Made by a program: the position numbers and the translations under genes | Shown here: positions 56,791 to 64,000 of the stretch, in pieces | Position numbering within the stretch: the stretch's first letter is position 1 | Layout of the letters: every line of letters begins with the position of its first letter | Notes under the pieces: generated by a model | The model's input: only the letters and a program-made list of their open reading frames with translations | What the model was told of the DNA's origin: nothing | Databases searched by the model: none | Assembly: GCA_013334865.1 (NCBI GenBank) | Contig: JAAXWS010000005.1 | Coordinates: forward strand, 62,001 to 126,000 | Source of the DNA: Chlorobiaceae bacterium | GTDB lineage: Bacteria; Bacteroidota; Chlorobiia; Chlorobiales; Chlorobiaceae | Direction: 5' to 3' | DNA: 64,000 nt

Positions 56791-58329
56791 ATGAAAACCG
56801 ACACTACCGATCAGACGCTTGAGCTTATTGCACAGGCACAGGCAAACCCACTTGGCAAGGCATTCTCTCAGCCGGGAAGCGCAACTACCGGTTTGGCCGT
56901 CTATGACCTTGAGCCTGCCATTCGACTCATGTTCCCGGTCAACACCCCTCTCCGTAACAAAATCCCGAGGCTGAATGGGAAAGGCGGTATCCAGGCAAAC
57001 TGGCGCATCTTTACGTCGATGCAGGCCGGCAAGACCCGTTCCGCAATCGAAGAAGGCAAGCGTAACGCAGCCGGTGCATTCACCGAAGTCGATTACCTCT
57101 CAAAATACGTTGGGTGGGGTGAAGACGACAGTGTGACCTGGGAAGCTGGTTATGCGGCACAAGGGTTTGGTACTGACCCGAAAGTGCTCGCCGCAAAAGG
57201 GACCCTACTTCGTTCTTTCATTGGAGAGGAAAAGATGATCATCGGCGGCAACGGGACAGCAGTCGCCCTCGGCACTCCTGACGCCCCGACCTTGGCTCTC
57301 GTCGACAGCAAAGGCACGTTCTCTGACGCGACCACGTATTCTGTCGTTGTCGTCGCCCTGACTTTCCAGGCCTGGCACGACACCGTTGGCCTCAACAACG
57401 GCGCTATTGGTCTCAAGCCGAACCCGGCGACAGCGAAGGTCCCTGGGCTTGTCACCAGGACCAACATCAACGGAACGACGACGACCTACAACGGTGGCAG
57501 CTCGATTCCTTCCGGAAACACGATTCTGACCACCAAGGCAAGCCAGGCTATCGCAGCAACCACGACCGCCATCTCCGGCGCTTTCGGTTACGCATGGTAC
57601 GTCGGCTCTGCAGGTGCTGAGAAGCTGGTCGCCCTTACCACCATTAACAGTGCTGTTATCACCGGCCCCGCAGCCGCTGGCGCACAGCTCGCATCAGCTC
57701 TGCCTGGCACCGATATGTCGAAGTGCTCAATCGAGTTCGATGGCCTCATCTATCAGGCGATCAAGTCCTATGTCAGTGGAGTCGGCGGTTACGTCCATTC
57801 CATGCCTACGGGTACAGCAGGCACAGGAACCGGATTGACCAGTGACGGCGCTGACGGTATCGTCGAGATCAACGACGCATTGCAGACGATGTTCGACGTT
57901 TACGGTGTATCCCCGAGCGTTATGTATGTCTCGAGCCAGGAGGCCAAGAACATCACCAAGAAGGTCGTCACCAATGGCGGCGGTGGTGCCGCATTGCTCC
58001 GTGCTGTTGTGAGCCAGGGTGGAGAAAACGCGATCAACGCAGGTTTTCGCGTCACATCGTACCTCAATCCGTTCACCGGCACACAGATCCGCATCGAGAC
58101 GCACCGAAGCATGCCGGCGGGCACGATCCTCCTTATGGCAGAGACGCTTGACTACCCGCTGGCCGAGTTCGGCGAGTACCCCGCCCGTATGCTTATGCGC
58201 AGGGAGTACCATCAGGTGACCTGGGCAGAGACGGATAGGTCCACTCAGTATGGTACGTATGCGGACGGCGTTCTGCAGCACATCGCTCCGTGGGCGATGG
58301 CAGTCATTACCAACATCGCCAACCAGTAA
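56791..58329 (+). CDS. Major capsid protein
   Basis: 512 residues, HK97-fold class by position and features: N-terminal arm, TWEAGYAAQGFGTDPKVLAA, and a C-terminal P-domain stretch LDYPLAEFGEYPARMLMRREY. Residues ~160-300 form a Gly/Thr/Ala-rich insertion (TPDAPTLALVDSKGTF, AFGYAWYVGSAGAEKLVAL) that looks like an Ig-type surface domain. A hairpin follows the gene. Confidence 0.85.
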   Translation: MKTDTTDQTLELIAQAQANPLGKAFSQPGSATTGLAVYDLEPAIRLMFPVNTPLRNKIPRLNGKGGIQANWRIFTSMQAGKTRSAIEEGKRNAAGAFTEVDYLSKYVGWGEDDSVTWEAGYAAQGFGTDPKVLAAKGTLLRSFIGEEKMIIGGNGTAVALGTPDAPTLALVDSKGTFSDATTYSVVVVALTFQAWHDTVGLNNGAIGLKPNPATAKVPGLVTRTNINGTTTTYNGGSSIPSGNTILTTKASQAIAATTTAISGAFGYAWYVGSAGAEKLVALTTINSAVITGPAAAGAQLASALPGTDMSKCSIEFDGLIYQAIKSYVSGVGGYVHSMPTGTAGTGTGLTSDGADGIVEINDALQTMFDVYGVSPSVMYVSSQEAKNITKKVVTNGGGGAALLRAVVSQGGENAINAGFRVTSYLNPFTGTQIRIETHRSMPAGTILLMAETLDYPLAEFGEYPARMLMRREYHQVTWAETDRSTQYGTYADGVLQHIAPWAMAVITNIANQ

Positions 58330-58355
58330 GCGCAACGCGAAGAACATTACAGAAC

Positions 58356-58382
58356 TGCCCCGGCCCGGTAAAGGTCGGGGCA
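58356..58382 (+). terminator. Hairpin after the major capsid gene
   Basis: Stem TGCCCCG / CGGGGCA extended by three inner pairs (one G-U), followed by a weak TAATTAT tail. Probably a partial terminator or mRNA-stabilising hairpin that keeps capsid expression above that of downstream genes. Confidence 0.6.
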
Positions 58383-58395
58383 TAATTATCGAATC

Positions 58396-58686
58396 ATGAG
58401 CACCATCAACGTAAAGTTTCCTGAAGGCCTATCCGGAGTGTCGGTCGGCAACATTCAGTATGCACCACTCAAAGAGGACCGTATCATAGCCGTCCCTGTG
58501 GAAGTGAAAGACGCATTCTTGGCTTTCGGCTGTCTTGTCGTAGGCGAGAATATCCCTGCCGAAGCTGAAAAACCCCAGGTAGTCGATGTTCCTGTCGATG
58601 CTCCTGCTGACACGGCAACGTTAGAGGACCAGGAAAAAGCAGCCACGACAAAAGGTGGTTCAGCAAAACCAGAAAAGAATAAGTAA
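58396..58686 (+). CDS. Small head-region protein (96 aa)
   Basis: Beta-strand N-terminal half (INVKFPEGLSGVSVGNIQYA) and a disordered acidic/Lys-rich tail ending KPEKNK. Located between capsid and connector genes, the usual place of a small head-decoration or connector-associated protein. Function not recognised. Confidence 0.65.
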   Translation: MSTINVKFPEGLSGVSVGNIQYAPLKEDRIIAVPVEVKDAFLAFGCLVVGENIPAEAEKPQVVDVPVDAPADTATLEDQEKAATTKGGSAKPEKNK

Positions 58687-58689
58687 CAG

Positions 58690-59235
58690 ATGGCGGACCT
58701 GACGACACTCGCAGCAGTGAAGGCCTATCTCGGCCTCACCACAACCGACGATGACACGCTCATTGCATCGCTCGTCGTCGGCGAGAGTGCGTTCATAGAG
58801 TCGTTTTGCTCGAGGTCTTTTTCAGTGCAGTCTTACATGCAGGCATTCGCCGGGAACGGGAAAAGTCAGTGGATGCCGACCTGGTTTCCTGTCGCCAATG
58901 TCAGCTGCCTGAAAATCAATGGGGTCGACATACCCGCAGCGCCAGACATCAATTCCCCTGGCTGGTTTTTGATCAACGAGACGGTTTACCTCAACGGCTA
59001 TGCCTTCGAGTGGTCAAGGACCCCAAACTGCTCATGCACCTACACGGCAGGCATGCTGCCGACTTACGACATCAAGCAGGCCTGCATAGAGCTGGTGGCA
59101 ATAAGGCACAGAGAGCGTGATAGGATCGGGAAGTCGTCAGACGCCTTGGCCGGAGCCACCACCTCATACATCGTCAAGGCGATGCCGGACCATGTTGCAG
59201 CGATTCTCAAGCCGTACCGGAGGGTAACAGCATGA
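58690..59235 (+). CDS. Head-tail connector protein (gp6-like)
   Basis: 181 residues with the gp6-type N-terminus TTLAAVKAYLGLTTTDDDTL and a following helix IASLVVGESAFIESF, then beta-rich domain (MQAFAGNGKSQWMPTWFPVA) as in HK97 gp6/SPP1 gp15 neck proteins. Overlaps the next gene by 4 nt. Confidence 0.82.
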   Translation: MADLTTLAAVKAYLGLTTTDDDTLIASLVVGESAFIESFCSRSFSVQSYMQAFAGNGKSQWMPTWFPVANVSCLKINGVDIPAAPDINSPGWFLINETVYLNGYAFEWSRTPNCSCTYTAGMLPTYDIKQACIELVAIRHRERDRIGKSSDALAGATTSYIVKAMPDHVAAILKPYRRVTA

Positions 59236-59693
59236 TCACTGCCGAGCTCATCAAAGGCCAAGACGCCGTCCAGCGGCTACAGGGCGCAGGGCCTCGCATT
59301 GCATCTGCACTTGAAAAAAGCGTGCTGTCCATGGCGATCAAGCTGAGAAACCACATCAAGGAAAACAAGCTCACTGGTCAGGTACTGCATGTGCGCAGCG
59401 AAACACTTCGCGGCAGCATCCACTACGAGACTGATTTCAGCGGTTCGAAGAAAATGGCCGAAGTCGGCACGAATGTCGTTTATGCACGGATTCACGAGTA
59501 TGGCGGAGAGATCCTCCCGAAGAACGGCAAGTACCTCAAGTTCAAGATCGGCGGGCAGTGGGTGTCGGTTGACAAGGTCGTGCTGCCGAAGCGCTCGTTT
59601 CTCATGTCCGCAGTCAGAGAACTTGTGCCGGAGATCGACGCGGCTCTCAAGGACGCACTCAATACAGAACTCCGCAAACTGAAGCAGGCATGA
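59232..59693 (+). CDS. HK97 gp10-like tail/neck protein
   Basis: 153 residues: helical start, then VRSETLRGSIHYETDF and the family marker VVYARIHEYGGEI, ending LPKRSFLMSAVRELV. Probably a head-tail joining or tail-completion component. ATGA overlaps at both ends link it to its neighbours. Confidence 0.82.
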   Translation: MITAELIKGQDAVQRLQGAGPRIASALEKSVLSMAIKLRNHIKENKLTGQVLHVRSETLRGSIHYETDFSGSKKMAEVGTNVVYARIHEYGGEILPKNGKYLKFKIGGQWVSVDKVVLPKRSFLMSAVRELVPEIDAALKDALNTELRKLKQA

Positions 59694-60124
59694 TCGCCGA
59701 CCGCGAACAGATCCACCTCGCCTTGTTCAACAAGGTCAAGGGGCTTGTAGGAGCCAAGACAGTATCACGCAGGCTCAAGGGTTGGACTGACGTGCCGAAG
59801 TCAGAGCAGCCGGCAGTATTCGTCGTAAAGGGCAATGAGCAGGTCATGAGGCAGACCGGATTGCCGGCACATTACGCGCTTGATTTCGCCATCTGGATAT
59901 ACGTGAAGCATGAGAGCCAGAGCGTTATCCCGTCGTCGATTCTTGACGGGTTTTACGCACAGGTCGAAACAATGCTTGCCTCTCCTGCCGGACTCCAGGA
60001 GGGAAAGCAGACCCTTGGCGGCCTTGTCCATGACTGCCGGGTTGAGGGCACAATAGAGACTGATGAGGGATGGCTTGGAGATCAGGCTGTCGCAAAAATA
60101 CCGATCAAGATTTTAACCACTTAA
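59690..60124 (+). CDS. Tail terminator/completion-type protein (144 aa)
   Basis: Alpha/beta protein in the position of the tail-terminator gene between the gp10-like and tube genes (PAHYALDFAIWIYVKHESQS, GLVHDCRVEGTIETDEGW). The sequence itself is not diagnostic; the assignment rests on gene order. Confidence 0.65.
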   Translation: MIADREQIHLALFNKVKGLVGAKTVSRRLKGWTDVPKSEQPAVFVVKGNEQVMRQTGLPAHYALDFAIWIYVKHESQSVIPSSILDGFYAQVETMLASPAGLQEGKQTLGGLVHDCRVEGTIETDEGWLGDQAVAKIPIKILTT

Positions 60125-60135
60125 CGAATACAACT

Positions 60136-60909
60136 ATGCAACGCTCATTTGGATCAGGATCGCTTTACGCAATCCCGAAGTATGACGCTTACGGCAACGC
60201 CATCACCACGCCGACGCCAGTAAAGTTTGGTACTGTCCAGAACTTTTCACTGGATATTTCAGGAGACCTGAAAGAGCTTTATGGGCAAAGCCAGTTTGCC
60301 GAAGAGATTGCTTCCGGCAAGAAAAAAGTCACTGGAAAGATGCAGTTCGCCGCGATCAACGGGCGGCTGTATAACTCATTGCTGTTCGGCCAGACGCTGG
60401 CGGCTGGTGTTGATATCGCCTACAACGACGTTATCGGATCGGTCATCCCTGCCACTCCATACCAGATCACTCCGACCGTCCCAAATTCTGGCGTATGGGC
60501 GACTGACCTTGGTGTTATCAACCTGGCAACAGGCAGCCCACTTACTCGTGTAGCTGCAGCTGGAACTCCGACAACCGGCCAGTACACGGTTGCAGCTGGC
60601 GTCTATACCTTTGCTTCTGCAGATGCTGGCCAGACGGTGCTTATCAACTTTGAGTATACCGCCACTTCGACAGGGTCAGCGATCATAGACGTCTACAACC
60701 TGCCCATGGGGTACAACCCTACGTTCAGCCTCTATTTTGGTTCTACCTTCAGCGGCCAGAATACGGCCTTTATTATCGACAAATGCGTGTCCACCAAGTT
60801 CAGCTTCTCGACAAAGTTGGACGACTTCACGATTCCGGAAATAGACTTCACGGCGTGCGTCAACCCGCTGACAAACCGGGTGATGAGGATTGCGACGACG
60901 GCAGTTTAA
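60136..60909 (+). CDS. Major tail tube protein
   Basis: 257 residues from MQRSFGSGSL; a longer frame overlapping the previous gene is rejected. Beta-rich with SLDISGDLKELYGQSQFAEE and GKKKVTGKMQFAAINGRLYN typical of tube proteins, and a Thr/Ala/Gly-rich middle insertion (TPTTGQYTVAAGVYTFASAD). Followed by the tail chaperone genes, confirming the order. Confidence 0.8.
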   Translation: MQRSFGSGSLYAIPKYDAYGNAITTPTPVKFGTVQNFSLDISGDLKELYGQSQFAEEIASGKKKVTGKMQFAAINGRLYNSLLFGQTLAAGVDIAYNDVIGSVIPATPYQITPTVPNSGVWATDLGVINLATGSPLTRVAAAGTPTTGQYTVAAGVYTFASADAGQTVLINFEYTATSTGSAIIDVYNLPMGYNPTFSLYFGSTFSGQNTAFIIDKCVSTKFSFSTKLDDFTIPEIDFTACVNPLTNRVMRIATTAV

Positions 60910-60943
60910 CAACGGACAACATCAACCACGAAAAAGAACAGCA

Positions 60944-61273
60944 ATGATCGCAGGAGTTAAGCACACGTTTCCCGGAGGCAGGATATTGATCCTGCCTCCC
61001 TTATCCATTGCAGCCCTCAAGCTGCACAAGGATGATATCAAGGCCATGCGAGAGGATATCGGCAACATCGACAATTTCGAGAAAGCTGTTACGATCATTA
61101 CCGCATCGGCAAAAAGGAATTACCCGGACATCACTGAGGCTGAAATCGAAGACCTCCTTGACGTAAAGTCCGTATGGGCGGTTTTCAGGATCGTCATGGG
61201 TTCGTCGGGCCTCGAAGAAACGATAGACGACAGCGCCCAGGGGGAAGCGGCGCCGGTGCGAAAGAAGAAATAG
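60944..61273 (+). CDS. Tail assembly chaperone (G-like)
   Basis: 109 residues from MIAGVKHTFPGG. Helical, acidic C-terminus ending PVRKKK. Lies between tube and tape-measure genes, exactly where lambda-type phages carry G and GT. The next frame (-1) overlaps its last 100 bp. Confidence 0.75.
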   Translation: MIAGVKHTFPGGRILILPPLSIAALKLHKDDIKAMREDIGNIDNFEKAVTIITASAKRNYPDITEAEIEDLLDVKSVWAVFRIVMGSSGLEETIDDSAQGEAAPVRKKK

Positions 61274-61488
61274 ACCTTGATGAACTGACCATCCACCTCG
61301 TCATGAGCACCGGCATGAGTCTCTTCGAAGTAGATGAGCAGTTTGATATCCCGAGAGTGAAGGCCTTGTACAAGTATTGCGAGCATAGTCCACCGGTACA
61401 CGTTGCGGTAGCACGATACCTGGGCTACAAGATGCCGGACAAGGCAAGCGAGCAAGACCGAGACGAATTTATACGATCCCTTCTATGA
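61174..61488 (+). CDS. Tail assembly chaperone extension (T-like), probably made by -1 frameshift
   Basis: Open in the -1 frame relative to the upstream chaperone from before 61174; the meaningful part begins near KEEIDLDELTIHLVMS and ends FIRSLL. The ATG at the left end is probably not used. A G-GGG-GAA run at about 61240 and the AAG-AAG-AAA before the stop are possible slip sites; neither is a textbook heptamer. Its stop overlaps the tape measure start (ATGA). Confidence 0.6.
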   Translation: MGGFQDRHGFVGPRRNDRRQRPGGSGAGAKEEIDLDELTIHLVMSTGMSLFEVDEQFDIPRVKALYKYCEHSPPVHVAVARYLGYKMPDKASEQDRDEFIRSLL

Positions 61489-64000
61489 GTTTCGACCCAT
61501 CACAAGATACCGTCTGGCGCTTTGGAGCCGATACCGCTGACCTCGAATCCGGAGCGCAGCGGGCGGCCAACGCCATCAAGCAGAGCACTGAACAGTCAAA
61601 GACTGCGTTCAGTGGGGCGGCGAGCCACTCGAAAGATCAGGTGTCATCCATCCTCGACAGCTTCAGCGGCCTCCACGAAGGCATGAAAGGAGGGATTGAA
61701 GGCATATCGGGCGCCTTCGAAGGGCTGTCTGGCGTAATCGGGAAGTTCACGGGCATTCTTGCTGGTGGGGCGGCTTTAGCTGAGTCGGTACATGCTATCA
61801 TCGAAGAGGGCGGGGAGGTCCGCAAGCTCATGAACACCTTCGGCATGGCCAGCGACAAAGCCGCTGAACTCAACACCTCGTTGAAGCTGGTCGGCATGTC
61901 CTCCGACGAGTACGCTGGTATGGCCATGAAGCTCGACCGGCAGCTCAAGATGAACGAGGGTTCGCTGAACAAGCTCGGAGTTGCCACCAGGGACTCAAAC
62001 GGCAATCTGCTCGACCAGCAGACGCTCATGCAGAACGCATCGTCCACCATGATGCAGTATGAGGCGGGCTCGGACCGCAATGCCGTCGCCATGCAGCTGT
62101 TTGGACGCAATGCCGACGCGGCTCAGCAGCTGATGAAGCTCAACAACGATGTAATGGCGCGAGGCACAGAGTTGACCGAAAAGCTCGGCCTGGTTATGAG
62201 CGGGGAAACACTGGAAGCGATCAAACAATACAAGATGGAGTTTTCCGCAGTCAAGATCGTCGGCGAGGCGTTTTTCTCCCATATCGGCGAAGCTATGTTG
62301 CCGGCACTCACCAGCCTTGGGGCAACTTTTGAGGATATAGGCGTGACCGTCATGCCGGCATTTATCCTCGAGGTCGAGCAGCTCGGCGCATGGCTTAAGG
62401 GATTGGCTGATCTTGTAGGCGAAGCATGGAGCGTTATCAAAGATGTGTTCAGCGCCTGGGCGGACGCGATAAAGGACGTTTTCGGAGCCATTTGGCCGGA
62501 AGCGATAGAGCTATACGAAAAGTACATCGTCAAGGGCAAAGCCGCGATCGTCGGGTTTAAGCTGATCATAGAGGAGGTATTCGAGGCGATCCGGCTTGTG
62601 TTGATGGAGGGCGTTAACAACTTTCGCACGCTCGCCGAGGTGGTCAAAGATGCGCTTACAGGGAATTGGGGCGCTATTGGTGATGCTATCAATGCGGGCG
62701 GAGAGCGAGCTCGGGCAATTTTCAACGAGCACCTGAACCGCATGAAGGCCGACGCAATGAAGGCCAAGCACGACATCAATGCGGCTATGAATGGAGAAGA
62801 AGGAGCGCCAGCGACACCAAAGGGTGGCCATAAGCACGTCGGAAATCTTGGAAAAGAAAAGAAGGAGAAAAGTGGCGACACCCGCATGAGCGAGTGGGAA
62901 GCGGAGCTCATGAATCAGCAGATTTATGCCGATGAGTCAGGAACCCTTCACAGGCGGACACTCGAAGAAGACCGGCAGTTCTGGGAAAACAAGCTCAAGA
63001 CCGCAGGATTGACGCAGAAAGAACTGCAGGAGATCCACAAAAAGATCGCGCAGGCCAACAAACAGGAGCTGACCGAGAAGATGAAGGATCAGCAAGCATA
63101 TGCTTTGGAGCAGCTCGACGAAGCGATGGCAGCAGCACAGTCTGAAATCGCTATCGAGGAAGAGAAGCTCAAGACTTTGCACGATCTCGGGCAGGTGAAC
63201 GACACGCAATTCCTCTCTGATTTGCGTGCCTTCGAAGATCTGCGGTACCAGATCGAAATCGAAGCGCAAGAGAAGCGCATAAAGCTCGCAGAGAAAGACC
63301 CGAATCATCCAGAGAACGCTCGCAAGGCCTACGCGCAGCTCCTGAAACTTCAGCAGCAGTACGATCTTGCGCATCTCAAGGCGACCGATGACATGGTCAA
63401 GCAGGAAAAGAAGCTCTGGACTGAGTTGTCAAAGTCGATCAGCGACGGAGTAGGCCAGGCACTTGGCGGATTCATTGTTGGTACAAAGTCCTGGGGCCAG
63501 GCTGTCACCAGCATATTCCAGAGCGTGCAGAACGCTTTCGGGCAGATGATCGGCAAGATGATTGCCGGCTACCTCGAAGAGCAGGGCGCGGCCATTCTCG
63601 GTATCGGCGTTAAGAAAGCAGAGGCAGCCACCACTCAGGGAAGTGCAGCGATGAAGGCTGCTGACTCGCAAGCCGGGATACCAATAATCGGGCCCGCTCT
63701 GGCGATAGCTGCTTTTGCCGGCATCATGGCGCTTACCACGCACTCTGCAGAAGGTGGGTTTGATATTCCCGCAGGACTCAGCCCGGTAACCCAGCTCCAT
63801 CCGAAAGAAATGGTTTTACCAGAACGGTTGGCTGACAATGTCCGCAAAATGACGGGGAATGGAGGCGGAAGCGGAGCACAAGCATTCAATATCAACATCA
63901 CGGCGATGGACGGACAGTCCGTCCGGAGATTCTTTAACCAGCACAAGACGGAGTTGATGAAATCGTTGCGCGACGCGACCCGCAACGGATCCCACCTTTC
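61485..64000 (+). CDS. Tail tape measure protein (cut by window end)
   Basis: At least 838 residues are visible. N-terminal helical region with Ala-rich coiled coils, a hydrophobic stretch around residues 78-100 and again ~285-345, long coiled coil ~465-655, another hydrophobic segment (~720-750), and the near-C-terminal motif SAEGGFDIPAGLSPVTQLHPKEMVLP common to siphophage tape measures. Sets tail length and may help DNA entry. The 3' end lies past 64000. Confidence 0.88.
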   Translation, partial: MSFDPSQDTVWRFGADTADLESGAQRAANAIKQSTEQSKTAFSGAASHSKDQVSSILDSFSGLHEGMKGGIEGISGAFEGLSGVIGKFTGILAGGAALAESVHAIIEEGGEVRKLMNTFGMASDKAAELNTSLKLVGMSSDEYAGMAMKLDRQLKMNEGSLNKLGVATRDSNGNLLDQQTLMQNASSTMMQYEAGSDRNAVAMQLFGRNADAAQQLMKLNNDVMARGTELTEKLGLVMSGETLEAIKQYKMEFSAVKIVGEAFFSHIGEAMLPALTSLGATFEDIGVTVMPAFILEVEQLGAWLKGLADLVGEAWSVIKDVFSAWADAIKDVFGAIWPEAIELYEKYIVKGKAAIVGFKLIIEEVFEAIRLVLMEGVNNFRTLAEVVKDALTGNWGAIGDAINAGGERARAIFNEHLNRMKADAMKAKHDINAAMNGEEGAPATPKGGHKHVGNLGKEKKEKSGDTRMSEWEAELMNQQIYADESGTLHRRTLEEDRQFWENKLKTAGLTQKELQEIHKKIAQANKQELTEKMKDQQAYALEQLDEAMAAAQSEIAIEEEKLKTLHDLGQVNDTQFLSDLRAFEDLRYQIEIEAQEKRIKLAEKDPNHPENARKAYAQLLKLQQQYDLAHLKATDDMVKQEKKLWTELSKSISDGVGQALGGFIVGTKSWGQAVTSIFQSVQNAFGQMIGKMIAGYLEEQGAAILGIGVKKAEAATTQGSAAMKAADSQAGIPIIGPALAIAAFAGIMALTTHSAEGGFDIPAGLSPVTQLHPKEMVLPERLADNVRKMTGNGGGSGAQAFNINITAMDGQSVRRFFNQHKTELMKSLRDATRNGSHL

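Overview
The left half of the window (1 to about 31450) is chromosome of a green sulfur bacterium (Chlorobiaceae, Chlorobium/Chlorobaculum type). The diagnostic evidence is a pair of ferredoxin-domain chlorosome envelope proteins (CsmI/J/X family) next to a carotenoid isomerase, together with a tmRNA whose encoded tag is ADDYSYAMAA. Host genes are GC-rich, which makes long antisense reading frames over nearly every real gene; those are omitted.

Host layout: a minus-strand ilvD-ilvB-ilvN-ilvC operon (ilvC runs off the left edge) with a possible attenuator leader peptide; a fused phytol kinase/phytyl-phosphate kinase-like membrane protein; a full tolQ-tolR-tolA-tolB-pal-pal-ybgF cell-envelope operon with two pal genes; dnaK and hsp20 (the latter behind a near-perfect sigma-54 promoter sequence); an ArsR-type regulator with a candidate operator; an ECF sigma factor with a zinc-binding anti-sigma factor; carotenoid isomerase, an alanine-dehydrogenase-like enzyme, two chlorosome Fe-S proteins, mfd, an oligopeptide-ABC ATPase, a PhoB/PhoR-type two-component pair, a NUDIX hydrolase, a BCP peroxiredoxin, an AlgH/YqgE protein and ssrA.

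The right half (about 31420 to the end) is the left part of a tailed-phage prophage integrated at the 3' end of ssrA. It reads: tyrosine integrase; an AT-rich cargo region of about 9 kb (GHKL ATPase fused to a PD-(D/E)XK nuclease, a PaeR7I/XhoI-type restriction-modification system, a stop-interrupted pseudogene, a small repeat protein coupled to an HNH nuclease, and three proteins of unknown function); a minus-strand CI-like repressor with a coupled small gene; an early/replication module with 11-bp-spaced iterons inside the initiator gene; a ParB-domain methyltransferase; then terminase, portal, MuF-type minor head protein, protease-scaffold, major capsid, connector, tail genes and a tape measure gene cut by the window end. 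The right attachment site, tail tip and lysis genes lie outside.

The best leads for new biology are the ATPase-nuclease fusion and neighbouring cassettes in the cargo region, an A10 run with a dnaX-type slippery heptamer that would fuse portal to the MuF protein, the iterons inside the replication gene, and a 40-bp bipartite repeat found upstream of the methyltransferase and of the protease gene. All assignments come from reading sequence and remembered family features; no database search was run.
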